DNA of 63,182 bases from Microbacterium sp. MYb54. Lineage in GTDB: Bacteria; Actinomycetota; Actinomycetes; Actinomycetales; Microbacteriaceae. The translations under genes were made by a program, and so were the position numbers. Below the pieces are notes generated by a model. That model searched no databases, was not told the DNA's origin, and worked only from the letters and a program-made list of their open reading frames with translations. The stretch is taken from NCBI RefSeq assembly GCF_002979515.1, contig NZ_PCPA01000019.1, positions 1 to 63,182 of the forward strand, in the 5' to 3' direction. Positions 14,749 to 23,263 of this stretch are shown one piece after another; the first letter of the stretch is position 1; each line of letters starts with the position of its first letter.

Positions 14749-15575
14749 TGGCGGATCAGCAGAGTGCCCAAGATCTCGTCCGCTTCCTGCGCGGGCGTGG
14801 CGTGACGACGTCGGAGATCGCGACCGAGCTTCGCCGATCCCCTCGAATGGTGCGCAAGATCCTCAACGGGGAGACCAGCGGCGCGCTGTATCGCGACACC
14901 CTCGAGGAGCTCGCATCGACCGGTCGTGTGACGAAGGTTCCTCCGCGGCGCCGCCTCAAGGACGGCTCCCTGATGCCCGTGCGCACCAAGGCCGGCGCCG
15001 AGTCGAAGACGGTGATCCCCGAGGATCCGGGCGGCCGCTACACCGAGGACCGTCAGGGTGGCCGCATGCAGATCTCGACGACGTACATGGCGGAGGGTGG
15101 GCGTCAGATCGACGCGAAGATCCCGAAGGGCCGCACTGCGAAGGGCCGCGCGCAGGCGAACGTCGACCTGGTGCAGATGATCCGCAACGCCGCGAAGGGC
15201 CAGGCGAAGGACAAGCAGAAGCAGATCACCGCACGCGTGACGTTCGCGAACGGCCGACAGATGGAGGTCAACACCTACAACGCCTCCACGATGCTCAAGC
15301 GTGTCAACGAGGCCGGTGGCGACACCCTCGGTTGGCTGGCCCGGGAGTCCGAGCTGCGCTACGTCAATCTCGACGTGTCGGAGGTGCCGATCACCGGCGT
15401 CACTCTGAACGTCACTCAGATGCCCAAGACCGAGGCATACGACCGCAACCAGTCGCGGGGCCGCTCCCGCCTGCCCCGCACGCTCACGCCTGCAGAGCGC
15501 ACGCTCAAGGCGGAGCGCGACGCCGCCGCCGCGAAGCGAGCCTCGCGGCGCGGCGGCAGGGGAGCGAACTCATGA
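14748..15575 (+). CDS. HTH-containing protein (275 aa)
   Basis: The N-terminus has an HTH (LVRFLRGRGVTTSEIATELRRSPRMVRKILNG). The middle is basic and linker-like, and the C-terminal half is beta-rich (KQITARVTFANGRQMEVNTY, then LDVSEVPITGVTLNV), ending in a basic helix. It could be a DNA-binding replication accessory protein. ATG 14748 overlaps the upstream stop; GTG 14745 is an alternative one codon earlier. Confidence 0.6.
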   Translation: MADQQSAQDLVRFLRGRGVTTSEIATELRRSPRMVRKILNGETSGALYRDTLEELASTGRVTKVPPRRRLKDGSLMPVRTKAGAESKTVIPEDPGGRYTEDRQGGRMQISTTYMAEGGRQIDAKIPKGRTAKGRAQANVDLVQMIRNAAKGQAKDKQKQITARVTFANGRQMEVNTYNASTMLKRVNEAGGDTLGWLARESELRYVNLDVSEVPITGVTLNVTQMPKTEAYDRNQSRGRSRLPRTLTPAERTLKAERDAAAAKRASRRGGRGANS

Positions 15576-15602
15576 CGACGACCGTGAAAGGAGGGCAGGC
15601 AC

Positions 15603-15950
15603 ATGGCGACTAAGAACAGCGGATCCGCGAAGGATGCGAAGTCGGAGCGGCCAAAGACCCTCAAGCGTGCGCCCCGCCCCGCGGCCGACCAGGACGTCGA
15701 TCCCGTCGACACTCCTACGACGGCTGCGGCTGCTGCACCAGCCAGTCCTCGCACAGGCAAGAAGCGTGGCCCCTACAACGTGCAGCGCGTCAACAAGGTG
15801 CCCGCGTCCTACCGGCTTCCTCCGGATGTCATCGAGTTGATCGACAATGCCCGGAACGAGGCCGCGGAACGCGGCGACCGACTCACCAAAGACGAGGCCA
15901 TCACCATGGCAGTGCGCTCCTTCTGGGGAAAGCGACGCCAACGGCGATAG
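15603..15950 (+). CDS. Small basic DNA-binding-like protein (115 aa)
   Basis: A disordered Lys/Ala/Pro-rich first half precedes a ribbon-helix-helix-like C-terminus (NKVPASYRLPPDVIELIDNARNEAAERGDRLTKDEAITMAVRSFW). ATG 15603 has AAAGGAGGG about 9 nt upstream. As the third gene of the 13-16 kb operon it may bind DNA with the HTH protein before it. Confidence 0.6.
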   Translation: MATKNSGSAKDAKSERPKTLKRAPRPAADQDVDPVDTPTTAAAAAPASPRTGKKRGPYNVQRVNKVPASYRLPPDVIELIDNARNEAAERGDRLTKDEAITMAVRSFWGKRRQRR

Positions 15951-16029
15951 GCATACTCGCCGCACGTACCGTCCGTGGCGCAGGCGCCTGATCCGATTGC
16001 GATGACCGCGGCGCGGGCTCGGCGAGATG

Positions 16030-16317
16030 TCAGGCTCCCTCTTCCGAGGAATCCCCGGAAGAGGGAGCCGAGGATTCGGCTCTGCGTTCGGTGATCCCTC
16101 TCCACAAGAAGACGACAGCGGCAACCGCTGCGAGGACCGTCGTGACGATCGACCACCAGACGGGCTCAAACTGGAAGATCAGATAGGCCGTAATGGCGGC
16201 AAAGATCAGCCCGCCAATGACATCGCCGTGGTGGAACCCGCCTACCCTCCGTAGAGGGAGGGGCCATCGAACTCCGGGGGCATCACGACATCGTCGTGAG
16301 GGTGCGTGAGACCGCAC
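16030..16317 (-). CDS. Small membrane protein (start uncertain)
   Basis: The reliable part has two hydrophobic helices (DVIGGLIFAAITAYLIFQF and WWSIVTTVLAAVAAVVFLW) and an acidic tail. The given GTG start overlaps the preceding zinc-ribbon gene by 76 nt and lacks a clear ribosome-binding site. No better start is visible, so the N-terminus is doubtful. It is the last gene of the leftward phage-like operon. Confidence 0.45.
   Translation of the reverse strand: MRSHAPSRRCRDAPGVRWPLPLRRVGGFHHGDVIGGLIFAAITAYLIFQFEPVWWSIVTTVLAAVAAVVFLWRGITERRAESSAPSSGDSSEEGA
16033..16069. terminator. Terminator hairpin between convergent operons
   Basis: GGCTCCCTCTTCCG (16033-16046) and CGGAAGAGGGAGCC (16056-16069) pair perfectly over 14 bp. 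The hairpin overlaps the last codons of the minus-strand gene at 16030. Confidence 0.8.
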
Positions 16318-16409
16318 TCCGGGCAGACTGAGCCCGCGGGATCATCGCGCATGACGACACCGCATTCAGGGCACCGCGGTTGTGCCCCCGCGTCGGCGTC
16401 ATCCCACAT
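16242..16409 (-). CDS. Two-CxxC zinc-ribbon protein (55 aa)
   Basis: CPECG and CPECG, 19 residues apart (RCPECGVVM then VCPECGLTH), form a classic zinc ribbon, followed by an acidic tail. ATG 16409 overlaps the upstream gene by 11 nt; ATG 16424 is an alternative. It is probably a small nucleic-acid or protein adaptor. Confidence 0.6.
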   Translation of the reverse strand: MWDDADAGAQPRCPECGVVMRDDPAGSVCPECGLTHPHDDVVMPPEFDGPSLYGG

Positions 16410-17247
16410 CAGATGCCCCCGCATTCCTCGGTCGCCGCAGGATCGGGTTGAAGGCGAGGGCCCCACCCTCAACCCGAAGGTGCGCCCTCCCTGAGGTGTC
16501 TGAGACCACGTACTTGCCGTAGGCGATGGCGTGCCGGCCGACGAGATCCGTCGATTCGTCGATACCGCGGCGCTTCATGTTCGTCTTATCGACGAGAATC
16601 GCGACATCGTCTGCAGCATGGCGAAGCTTGAGGAAGAGGCTGCCGTATGGGCTGAGCACCATCTGCTTCACCTCACCCCAGAGGATGATCGATCGATCCT
16701 CGTAGGTCTCTTCATGGGCGTCGGCGGCGGCCACGATGAGATCCGAGGCTGCTTGGGGCGCGAGCGTGCCGATGACGAGCTCCAGGTTCGCGGGAATCGT
16801 CCCGGCCAGGATGTCGATCAGGAGAGTGGAGAACTTGCGATCGTCAGCGGTGTCCTCGAAGCCTCGCGCAGCGTCAGCGCGGCGCCGGCGAGTCGTATGG
16901 CCGGGCACCATGTCGTCAGGACGGTGGCGACCGTCCGGGCCGTGAGATTCGCCGTCGTCGACGAGGCGCATCTTCCACCGCACAGGCCGGAGGCCCTGGT
17001 CGACGTGGGTGCCAGCGTCTCCGGGCTGGTCCTCGGACCGCCCAGAGGCGCCGTCGCACCCTGGTTCGTGACGAGCAGCGAAGTGGGCTGACCGCAGCGT
17101 GCTGTGGAGGGCTTTGACCTGGACCTTCGCACCGCACTCTTCCCCGGTGGGTAGTTCGCCAGGACACCACAGGGGCGGCAGTGTCGCCTTCCCGCGGATC
17201 ATCTCGATGGTGAACAGATCTCCCGCATCGTCACGTGCAAGTTCCAT
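16399..17247 (-). CDS. Hypothetical protein with zinc-finger-like N-terminus (282 aa)
   Basis: The N-terminal 60 residues contain LWCPGELPTGEECGAKVQVKALHSTLRSAHFAARHEPGC, a likely zinc-binding fold. A charged linker with RHRPDD and TTRRRRAD follows, then a C-terminal domain (residues about 150-280) with strands such as RSIILWGEVKQMVL that could be an OB-like fold. The function is unknown. ATG 17247 has GGGGGGCGAG just upstream. Confidence 0.55.
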   Translation of the reverse strand: MELARDDAGDLFTIEMIRGKATLPPLWCPGELPTGEECGAKVQVKALHSTLRSAHFAARHEPGCDGASGRSEDQPGDAGTHVDQGLRPVRWKMRLVDDGESHGPDGRHRPDDMVPGHTTRRRRADAARGFEDTADDRKFSTLLIDILAGTIPANLELVIGTLAPQAASDLIVAAADAHEETYEDRSIILWGEVKQMVLSPYGSLFLKLRHAADDVAILVDKTNMKRRGIDESTDLVGRHAIAYGKYVVSDTSGRAHLRVEGGALAFNPILRRPRNAGASDVG

Positions 17248-17347
17248 CTCGCCCCCCCTCTGGCGTTCCGACCATGATCCATGACACCTCAGACGCCCGC
17301 GCCAGGGGCACGCCGAAGGACTCAGCCGGCGCTGCGACACCGACGAG

Positions 17348-17542
17348 CTACTGGACCGTGGGTGTGTGCTCCGGGCAGTAGTCGGTCACTCCGATGGGAG
17401 ATGTCTGCGACACCCACCCACTGACCGCGGCATCTTCTCGGGCGGCGTCCATCGTGGAGCGAGTGGTCACGAGCCTCCCGGGACAGAGCTCGCCACCGGG
17501 GCGGCGGTCGCACGTGAGCACAACGACGCGGTGCGCGGTCAC
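17348..17542 (-). CDS. Small cysteine-containing protein (64 aa)
   Basis: GTG 17542 overlaps the methyltransferase stop (GTGA). The sequence HRVVVLTCDRRPGGELCPGRLVTTRS, then DYCPEHTP, resembles small phage proteins that carry a metal-binding cysteine set. The function is unknown. Confidence 0.55.
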   Translation of the reverse strand: MTAHRVVVLTCDRRPGGELCPGRLVTTRSTMDAAREDAAVSGWVSQTSPIGVTDYCPEHTPTVQ

Positions 17543-19422
17543 GCGGCTTGCTCCAGCCACTCGTATCCGGCTTCGGTGACGGTGAGGTCACCGAGGGCGA
17601 TGCGGCACATGTAGCCGAGGTAGCAGGCGACATTCACGGCGACGGCGTTGCCTGCGTGCAGCGTGTTGACCGACCCGTTGCCCTTAAAGATGTAGTCGCG
17701 GGGGAAGCGCTGCGCGTTCGCGTGCTCGCGCCATTGCAGCATCCGGAAGCGGTAGTCCTCGACGTCGACGGCGTCGATCTGCTCGGGGGTTGCCTCGATG
17801 CGCGGTCGCTTCGTTGGGGTTACGAGCGAGACGTTCGGCGAGGTGACGACGGTCGGCATGGGTTCGGTGAGCGGCTTGTTCATGTGGCCGATCGCCTTGT
17901 AGTTCAGGCCGCCGTGATGCTTCGAAAAGAAAGCACCGTCAAGCGTGGCGATGCCGTGGTGGTTCCCTCCTGCGGTCATCGTCGGAGCCGGAGCCTCGCT
18001 CGAGTCGTACGGGTGCGAGTGCTTCCGCAGCGTGATGCCGACAGGTGGTGTGACGAGGTTGTGGTGTCCCCCTCCCGCCGTGATCGTGCCGAGCGGGATG
18101 AGGGCGGGGTCGGTGTTCCGGTGCTCGGAGCCCTTCACCGCACCGTACTGGTGCGAAATGAAGGTGCCCGGAGTCACGAGCGAGTGATTCCGCCCGGTTG
18201 TCATCGGCGCGAGCGCATCCGTCTGCGCCGATCGAGGCAGGTTGTGAGCGCGAGCGACATCGATGTACGGGGTGACGACCGCCTCGCCGAGTTTCGTCGA
18301 TCGTGTCGGCATCGCGGAGGCTGCAGGGTCGAACGCGCGGTGGTCGTCGCCTCCGTGGTTCACCGTGGTGAGGTACGGATGCACGATCGCATCGCCGGGC
18401 CCGGAGGTCCTCGCCATGAGCGGATCGGCAGCGGGCCAGACGCGGTGGTAGGCGTTCGGGTCGCCGCTGCGGGGGTGTCGCGGTGAGGTGGCGTCGTAGG
18501 TGTGGCCGCTGTGCGAGACGACCTCGGGTTGGCCGCCGAACATGAGCGCGCCGACGCGGATCCGCCGCATGGTTGCAGCCGCGAGAGGTCGCGTGCGATC
18601 GCCGATGCGGGTGCCGAGATCACTGAGGTCGAGAGCGTCGAGTGCGGGGAGCACGTAGGGCTCGATCGCCGGATGCCCGGGCACCGGGCACGCGTAGATG
18701 TACTGCGCGCGGTACTTCCCGATCTTCCGGCCAGGCTTCTTCCACGACTGGACCAGACGCACGTCGGCGGCGCATTCAGAGCAGTAGCCGTATGGCCGCG
18801 GGGAGATGTCTGGGAACGGGATGCCGCGGAGATAGAACACGAAGTAGATGCGGTCGCGCCACTGGGGCGCGGGCGCGTTCTTCTCCGACCAGATGTGAGC
18901 GGCTGACACGGAGAGGATCTGGTGCTCGTAGCCGAGGGACGCGAAACCGGCGAGCCACACCTCGAACATCTCCCACTGGGCGACCTCGACGACGTTCTCG
19001 ACGATGACGATCGGGTAGCGCTTCGCTTCGGCCATGCCGAGCACGGTCATCATCGTTGCGCGTGACCGCTCTCCCGCGGCGTTGGGCACGTAGTCGTCGA
19101 ACATGTCCAGCATCTCGCAGTGCCTGTGCTTCTTCCGCCCTCCAGCGGGTGAGTGCCACGTGCACTCCGGCGACGCCTGATAGATGTGCGCGCGCGGGCG
19201 ACGTCGCGGATCCTGGACCAGCAGATCAGTGAGGAGGTGATCCGTGCCGCGATGGTTCGCGGAGTGCGTTTCGATAGCCTTCTCGTCGTGGTTCGCCGCC
19301 TGGACGACGGTGATGCCAGCTTCGACGAATCCCTGAGATTCGCCGCCGCCGCCGCAGTAATCGACGACCGCCGTGAGCTCGGAAGCGTCAGCGAGGCGCC
19401 CCATCATCGGGAGAGCGAGCAT
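17539..19422 (-). CDS. C5-cytosine DNA methyltransferase with repetitive target domain
   Basis: The 627-aa protein carries motif I (DYCGGGGESQGF, about residue 21), motif IV with the catalytic Cys in SPECTWHS (about residue 85), motif VI VENVVEV (about 142), the QWRDRIYFVF motif (about 185) and motif X GNAVAVNVA (about 588). The region between about 310 and 540 repeats a unit ending PTxTxxGxHHxLVTP several times, as in phage methyltransferases. It would methylate plasmid or phage-like DNA to escape restriction. I see no cognate endonuclease next to it. ATG 19422 shares a base with the upstream stop. Confidence 0.88.
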   Translation of the reverse strand: MLALPMMGRLADASELTAVVDYCGGGGESQGFVEAGITVVQAANHDEKAIETHSANHRGTDHLLTDLLVQDPRRRPRAHIYQASPECTWHSPAGGRKKHRHCEMLDMFDDYVPNAAGERSRATMMTVLGMAEAKRYPIVIVENVVEVAQWEMFEVWLAGFASLGYEHQILSVSAAHIWSEKNAPAPQWRDRIYFVFYLRGIPFPDISPRPYGYCSECAADVRLVQSWKKPGRKIGKYRAQYIYACPVPGHPAIEPYVLPALDALDLSDLGTRIGDRTRPLAAATMRRIRVGALMFGGQPEVVSHSGHTYDATSPRHPRSGDPNAYHRVWPAADPLMARTSGPGDAIVHPYLTTVNHGGDDHRAFDPAASAMPTRSTKLGEAVVTPYIDVARAHNLPRSAQTDALAPMTTGRNHSLVTPGTFISHQYGAVKGSEHRNTDPALIPLGTITAGGGHHNLVTPPVGITLRKHSHPYDSSEAPAPTMTAGGNHHGIATLDGAFFSKHHGGLNYKAIGHMNKPLTEPMPTVVTSPNVSLVTPTKRPRIEATPEQIDAVDVEDYRFRMLQWREHANAQRFPRDYIFKGNGSVNTLHAGNAVAVNVACYLGYMCRIALGDLTVTEAGYEWLEQAA

Positions 19423-19559
19423 CAGGCGTTCACCTCGACAGCGCCGCGATCATCCAGGATGTTGACGATCGTCCGGCGAAGTTCCTGCTCTCTTTTCTGC
19501 AGTTGGGTGAGTTCGATCTCACGGTCATGAGTCAGGTCGCGGTAGCCGCGCAGGCGCAC
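19422..19559 (-). CDS. Short coupled ORF (45 aa) before the methyltransferase
   Basis: GTG 19559 opens a 45-codon frame rich in Glu, Gln and Arg (REIELTQLQKREQELRRTIVNIL), which should be a coiled-coil helix. Its TGA overlaps the methyltransferase ATG (TGATG), which argues for real coupled translation. It overlaps the 3' end of 19532-20101 by 28 nt. The ribosome-binding site (GAGG) is very close to the start, so the exact start is uncertain. Confidence 0.5.
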   Translation of the reverse strand: MRLRGYRDLTHDREIELTQLQKREQELRRTIVNILDDRGAVEVNA

Positions 19560-20101
19560 GGCCTCATGGTCGGCCGTGAGGCCTGTTGCTCGAGCTCGGT
19601 GGCTTCCCAGATGGCCGTCGAGCTGCGGGTCGTGATGAGGTACCCGGCCAGCACCGTACGGTCACGGAATAGCCCGGAAGAGGCCAACACCCGCTGGGCG
19701 GTAGCCGCCTTCTCAGGGAGAGTGATCGACCCCGTCAGGAGCAACCACCCCGTGATCACCCCCAGCATCACGCCGACAACGCTGATCAGGTAGTTGTCAG
19801 CCAGCCAACCGGCCAAGACCCCAAGGCCTCCGAGGCCGAAGACACTTGCGGCGAGAGCCACCCGGTAGATGCGCCGGTCTCGTCGGACCGCCTCGTAGTA
19901 GTCGAGGAGCAGCTTCGCGGCCTTGTCCTCGTACGCCGGATCGACCACAGTGCCGCTGCTGGGGTCGGCTGCCTCGTAGCGTTCCCACGCACTTCCCGCT
20001 CCGGGGTGCGGGGCGAGGTAGCTCGTACGTCGGGCGCGAACCATCCCGACCGGGCAAGTGGGCGAGTAGTGCTCGTCGTACTGGCTGATGGCGTGGGACA
20101 T
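19532..20101 (-). CDS. Membrane protein with two central helices (189 aa)
   Basis: A soluble N-terminus is followed by a charged amphipathic segment (YEDKAAKLLLDYYEAVRRDRRIYR) and two adjacent hydrophobic helices (about residues 95-140), then a cytoplasmic tail. ATG 20101 has GGAGA 5 nt upstream. The function is unknown. It is part of the leftward operon. Confidence 0.6.
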   Translation of the reverse strand: MSHAISQYDEHYSPTCPVGMVRARRTSYLAPHPGAGSAWERYEAADPSSGTVVDPAYEDKAAKLLLDYYEAVRRDRRIYRVALAASVFGLGGLGVLAGWLADNYLISVVGVMLGVITGWLLLTGSITLPEKAATAQRVLASSGLFRDRTVLAGYLITTRSSTAIWEATELEQQASRPTMRPCACAATAT

Positions 20102-20175
20102 GGGACTCTCCGTGTGATCGAATCGGTGCCTTGGGTTGGCGGCGTATCTGGCCGCTCTCGTCGATAGGGCGAACA

Positions 20176-20775
20176 TCAGGACGCCGCCCCCATCTGGGCG
20201 CTCCTGGCCATCTCGACCTCAGTTCTCTGCACCGCCCGGGCGACGGAGATCGTGGTGGCAAGAGTTAGCGGGAGGGGATCGTGCCGACGGGGCTTGGTGA
20301 TGGCCCGGAGGCTCGTGCCGTGCGGGATGAGGAGCCCCCACCCATCGGGGAGGTCGCCGCGCACGATGGATCGATCGCTGACGATCAACCAGAAGTAGTG
20401 GCAGTGCTGCGCCCATGCCTCGGCCTTGGTGGGGTCGGAGAGCTCGCTCAGCCAATCGGAGCGCGACACCTTGACCTCAAAACCATGGATCGAGTAACGT
20501 TCAAGCCAGTTCCGACGCTCGCGTTCCGTCTCAGTGAGCTCGGCATGGGGGCAGCCCCATGTGTCGAGTACCAGCGCATCGGCGATCCGAGCCGAGCTAT
20601 GGGAGCCGCCCGGACTGGTCGCGACCTTCTCCGCGATCACGAACTGCCGGCCGACGTAAGGGCCATTCGTGTATGTCCTGCCGTAGCGCACACGGAGACG
20701 GTCAAGCATCGTGCGCTCGGTTTCCTTCGGACTCGGCGGAACCGGCGGCGCTTCGAGGCCTGCGAGCGTAGTCAT
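20176..20775 (-). CDS. PD-(D/E)XK nuclease-like protein (199 aa)
   Basis: SARIADALVLDTWG followed by IHGFEVKVSRSDWLSELSDPTKAEAWAQHCHYFWLIV gives the D and ExK arrangement of the PD-(D/E)XK fold. The later DLPDGWGLLIPHG segment is shared with MmcB-like and phage proteins of this type. It could be a repair or restriction-like nuclease, or a catalytically quiet DNA-binding relative. ATG 20775 overlaps the upstream stop (ATGA). Confidence 0.65.
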   Translation of the reverse strand: MTTLAGLEAPPVPPSPKETERTMLDRLRVRYGRTYTNGPYVGRQFVIAEKVATSPGGSHSSARIADALVLDTWGCPHAELTETERERRNWLERYSIHGFEVKVSRSDWLSELSDPTKAEAWAQHCHYFWLIVSDRSIVRGDLPDGWGLLIPHGTSLRAITKPRRHDPLPLTLATTISVARAVQRTEVEMARSAQMGAAS

Positions 20776-21239
20776 CGGTTCGGTCCCTCTACCTGTTCGG
20801 TGACGGCGGCGAGGCACGCGGAGCAATCTGCATACCGCACACCGTCGGTGACGTGTGAGGGGTTCCTCACACCGCATAGCACCCCGCTCTCACCTTTGAT
20901 GTGCAGGAGGACAGGTCGTGGCGAGGACCGCTCCGTTTCGGACGGTTCGGTCTCTTCCTCGAGCTGGCGAGCGCATGCTGCGGCGAGTGCCGCGGCGGCG
21001 TCGAAAATCTCGGCTTCGTTGGGTTTGTCGTCGAGGACCTCGATACGACCGTCGTCGTGGCGCACTACCCACTGGCCGACCTCGACGGTGATCTCGCCGC
21101 GTGGGTGGCCGAAGATCATCGACCAGCCGGGTCCGTATCCGTACCCGAATGTCATTCCGTCCTCTGCGAGCAGGAGCTGCACCTCGCCGGGGATGACGTT
21201 GAGGGGGTTGCCGTCCGCGCCCCAGTGCACAGCCTTCAT
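20772..21239 (-). CDS. Hypothetical phage-like protein (155 aa)
   Basis: The middle (RGEITVEVGQWVVRHDDGRIEVL) resembles the small paralogues at 10363 and 11011. The C-terminal part has cysteines (GVLCGVRNPSH, then DCSACLAAV) that may bind zinc. Overlapping ATGA junctions at both ends place it inside the coupled operon. Confidence 0.6.
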   Translation of the reverse strand: MKAVHWGADGNPLNVIPGEVQLLLAEDGMTFGYGYGPGWSMIFGHPRGEITVEVGQWVVRHDDGRIEVLDDKPNEAEIFDAAAALAAACARQLEEETEPSETERSSPRPVLLHIKGESGVLCGVRNPSHVTDGVRYADCSACLAAVTEQVEGPNR

Positions 21240-21637
21240 CGCTTGCTCTCGGTGGGGGTGAGCGGGGCTTCGTCGCTTGGTGTGCACCGGTTGCCGTTCG
21301 CTTCATTTCGGGATGGTCGCGTGCGGTCCGTCGGGCGGGGCCGAGATTCGAGGTCGAATGCCTCGGCGTCGACGTCGGGGGTGATCTGGTTGGGGCTGAG
21401 CCGATAGATCCGCTGTACGACGACGCTGATCCGGTCGTGGCGGTGGATGGTGAGGTGGGCGAGTTCTGCGAGGCTGCCGTCGACGTGGACGTTGACGCCG
21501 GGGGCTTCCGGGGTCTCGAGGTGGAACGAGACGTGGGGGGTTCGTTCGGGCAGCGACCTGGTGAGGACGGGTGCGGTGCTGACAACGCCGGTGACGGTGA
21601 CGTCAGTGGAGAGGGAGGTGTGTTCCATCGTGGACAT
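21236..21637 (-). CDS. OB-fold-like protein, possible SSB relative (133 aa)
   Basis: The start VTVTGVVSTAPVLTRSLPERTPHVSFHLET, then HRHDRISVVVQRIYRLSPNQI, has the strand pattern of single-stranded DNA-binding OB-fold proteins. A disordered polar tail follows, as in SSB. There is no clear C-terminal acidic tip. ATG 21637 has AAAGGAG 8 nt upstream. It could protect single-stranded DNA in replication or transfer. Confidence 0.55.
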   Translation of the reverse strand: MSTMEHTSLSTDVTVTGVVSTAPVLTRSLPERTPHVSFHLETPEAPGVNVHVDGSLAELAHLTIHRHDRISVVVQRIYRLSPNQITPDVDAEAFDLESRPRPTDRTRPSRNEANGNRCTPSDEAPLTPTESKR

Positions 21638-21673
21638 CGGACTGCTCCTTTCGGTTGCCTCGACCGTTGTTGG

Positions 21674-22216
21674 TCAAGGCCAGATGAACTCGGCGGGCGT
21701 CGGCAGCGGCACGTCGGGGTATCGGTTTTCGTACTGAGAGTCCTCGAGCATGCTCGTGTAGTCGTTCGCGAACTGATCGGGGTCTGCCACACCGGCGCTG
21801 ACCGCGTGAGCATGGGCGTCTTCCCATGCGTCGCGCGGCTCACGCGTGGTGTGGGCCGCTTCTTGCTGTGTGCACGTCGGGCAGTGGTCCTCGTGGCTGA
21901 ACGGTGGGCGGGTCCAGCCGAGGGCGCCGAGCATGACTCGGAACTGCTCCAGGCCCTCGTCGCCAGAGCTCTCGAACTCCGCGAAGGCCCGGACGAGCTG
22001 GCCGCAGCCATCGCACTTGAGCGCCCATGTGTCGATCGGCGTGAATCCGGTATCGGGGATCGTGAACATCTCAGGCCCGGCCGCGGTGTGACAGCTGTGG
22101 CTGCACGGTTTTCCGAACAGGTCCGATGCGGGGCAGTCGACGCACGCCGCAGCCGAGCACGCCGGCGAGATCTCTGCGGCCGAGAGCGTCTCGGTGCGAA
22201 CGTCGTCGGTGGTCAT
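21674..22216 (-). CDS. Cysteine-rich hypothetical protein (180 aa)
   Basis: An N-terminal Cys cluster (CSAAACVDCPASDLFGKPCSHSC), a CDGCG pair near residue 70 and an HEDHCPTCTQ motif near 110 suggest several zinc sites. The family is unknown, but the composition is typical of actinophage accessory proteins. The GGAGACGATC sequence before ATG 22216 is the likely ribosome-binding site. Confidence 0.55.
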   Translation of the reverse strand: MTTDDVRTETLSAAEISPACSAAACVDCPASDLFGKPCSHSCHTAAGPEMFTIPDTGFTPIDTWALKCDGCGQLVRAFAEFESSGDEGLEQFRVMLGALGWTRPPFSHEDHCPTCTQQEAAHTTREPRDAWEDAHAHAVSAGVADPDQFANDYTSMLEDSQYENRYPDVPLPTPAEFIWP

Positions 22217-22239
22217 GATCGTCTCCGAATCTCTGGCGG

Positions 22240-22986
22240 TCAGGCGCTGCAGCTGGTGAGGGTGGACCGCAGCGCTGCAGCATCAGCGGCGGTGATGGTG
22301 AGGTCGTAGGTGTCGAGAACGGTCACGTATCGCGCCGAGTACTCGCATGCAGCAGTCACACTGGCTGGCATCCATCGGCTCGGCGTGAACTCGTTCTTCT
22401 GCTGATTCGCGGTCGTCGTCTGCAGGTTCAGAGGATCGTTCGCGAACATCTCTCGCTCTTCGGGAGTCCAGGCCTCAGCACCTGAGGACCACACCACGGC
22501 AAGGGACACCACGTGATCGACCTGCACGGGCTGATAGCCCTGACTGATACGGACGAACTGGACGGTTTCCTCGGTGTATCGGTCGTAGAGCACGCCGCTC
22601 AACACGACGCAGTCGCGGGTGCCCGGCTTGAACGTGAGGTCGGTGAGATCTCGCGCGAGAATGTCGTTGCGGGTGTCGCAGCCGTTACGGTCGACGTCCG
22701 CCCATCGCTGCCCGAAGTAGTCGCGCACGTACTTCGTCGTCGAGGACGGCTCGGCGATCGTCAGCTGCTCCAGCTGTGCGAGAGCTTGGCCCGCCTCCGT
22801 GCTGATCGGCGCTGCGGGCGCGGGCGACTCCGAGGCAGCCGCGCCAGGTGCTTCGGCAGTAGCTGCGGGAGCCAACGTGGGGCGCTCCACCACGGTGGCA
22901 TCCTGGGCCAGGTTCGCGCACGCGACGATCGCGACCGCGACCAGCCCCGCCGCGGCAGTGATCGCCGAGCCCGTCCTACGCCTCAT
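22240..22986 (-). CDS. Secreted HNH (DUF1524-type) nuclease, probable lipoprotein
   Basis: The basic start MRRRTGS, a hydrophobic helix and IVAC (a lipobox-like site near residue 22) predict export and possible lipid anchoring. An Ala/Pro-rich linker leads to the catalytic part: GQRWADVDRNGCDTRNDILARDL, then VDHVVSLAVVW and NDPLNLQTTTANQQKN. This is the D-H-N-N pattern of exported actinobacterial HNH nucleases. It could degrade extracellular DNA. ATG 22986 overlaps the upstream gene by 11 nt. Confidence 0.8.
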   Translation of the reverse strand: MRRRTGSAITAAAGLVAVAIVACANLAQDATVVERPTLAPAATAEAPGAAASESPAPAAPISTEAGQALAQLEQLTIAEPSSTTKYVRDYFGQRWADVDRNGCDTRNDILARDLTDLTFKPGTRDCVVLSGVLYDRYTEETVQFVRISQGYQPVQVDHVVSLAVVWSSGAEAWTPEEREMFANDPLNLQTTTANQQKNEFTPSRWMPASVTAACEYSARYVTVLDTYDLTITAADAAALRSTLTSCSA

Positions 22987-23263
22987 CAGCCGCACCCCGC
23001 TCCGCAGCATCGAGCCGGAGAGCCGCAGTAGCGACCTGCACCCGGCCCGCGTCGAGAAGATCGAACGCCGCAGGGACGGGATCAGCCTCCTTCACCACGG
23101 TGGCCATCACCCGCAGCTCATCAGCGAGGACGAACAGCGCCGAGCTCGCCCGAGTGTCGTCGAGCTGTGCGGCACGCGCCGCCTGGCGGTCAGCGTTGGA
23201 TGCGAGGTCAATCAGAGTTTCGTACACGAACGTCAGCGAGCTTTCTACGGCGATGGAAGTCAT
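22976..23263 (-). CDS. Helical hypothetical protein (95 aa)
   Basis: The protein is all-helical with many Ala and Leu residues (a VYETLIDLASNADRQAARAAQLDDT segment), with no known domain. ATG 23263 shares a base with the upstream stop (TGATG). It is a coupled operon member. Confidence 0.5.
   Translation of the reverse strand: MTSIAVESSLTFVYETLIDLASNADRQAARAAQLDDTRASSALFVLADELRVMATVVKEADPVPAAFDLLDAGRVQVATAALRLDAAERGAADEA

Noticed and set aside
13120..15575. A Tap/Tpg-like telomere pair of linear plasmids
   Set aside because: The HTH protein with a beta-rich second half recalled terminal proteins, but I could not match family motifs. The window has no visible telomere, so I left both genes unassigned.
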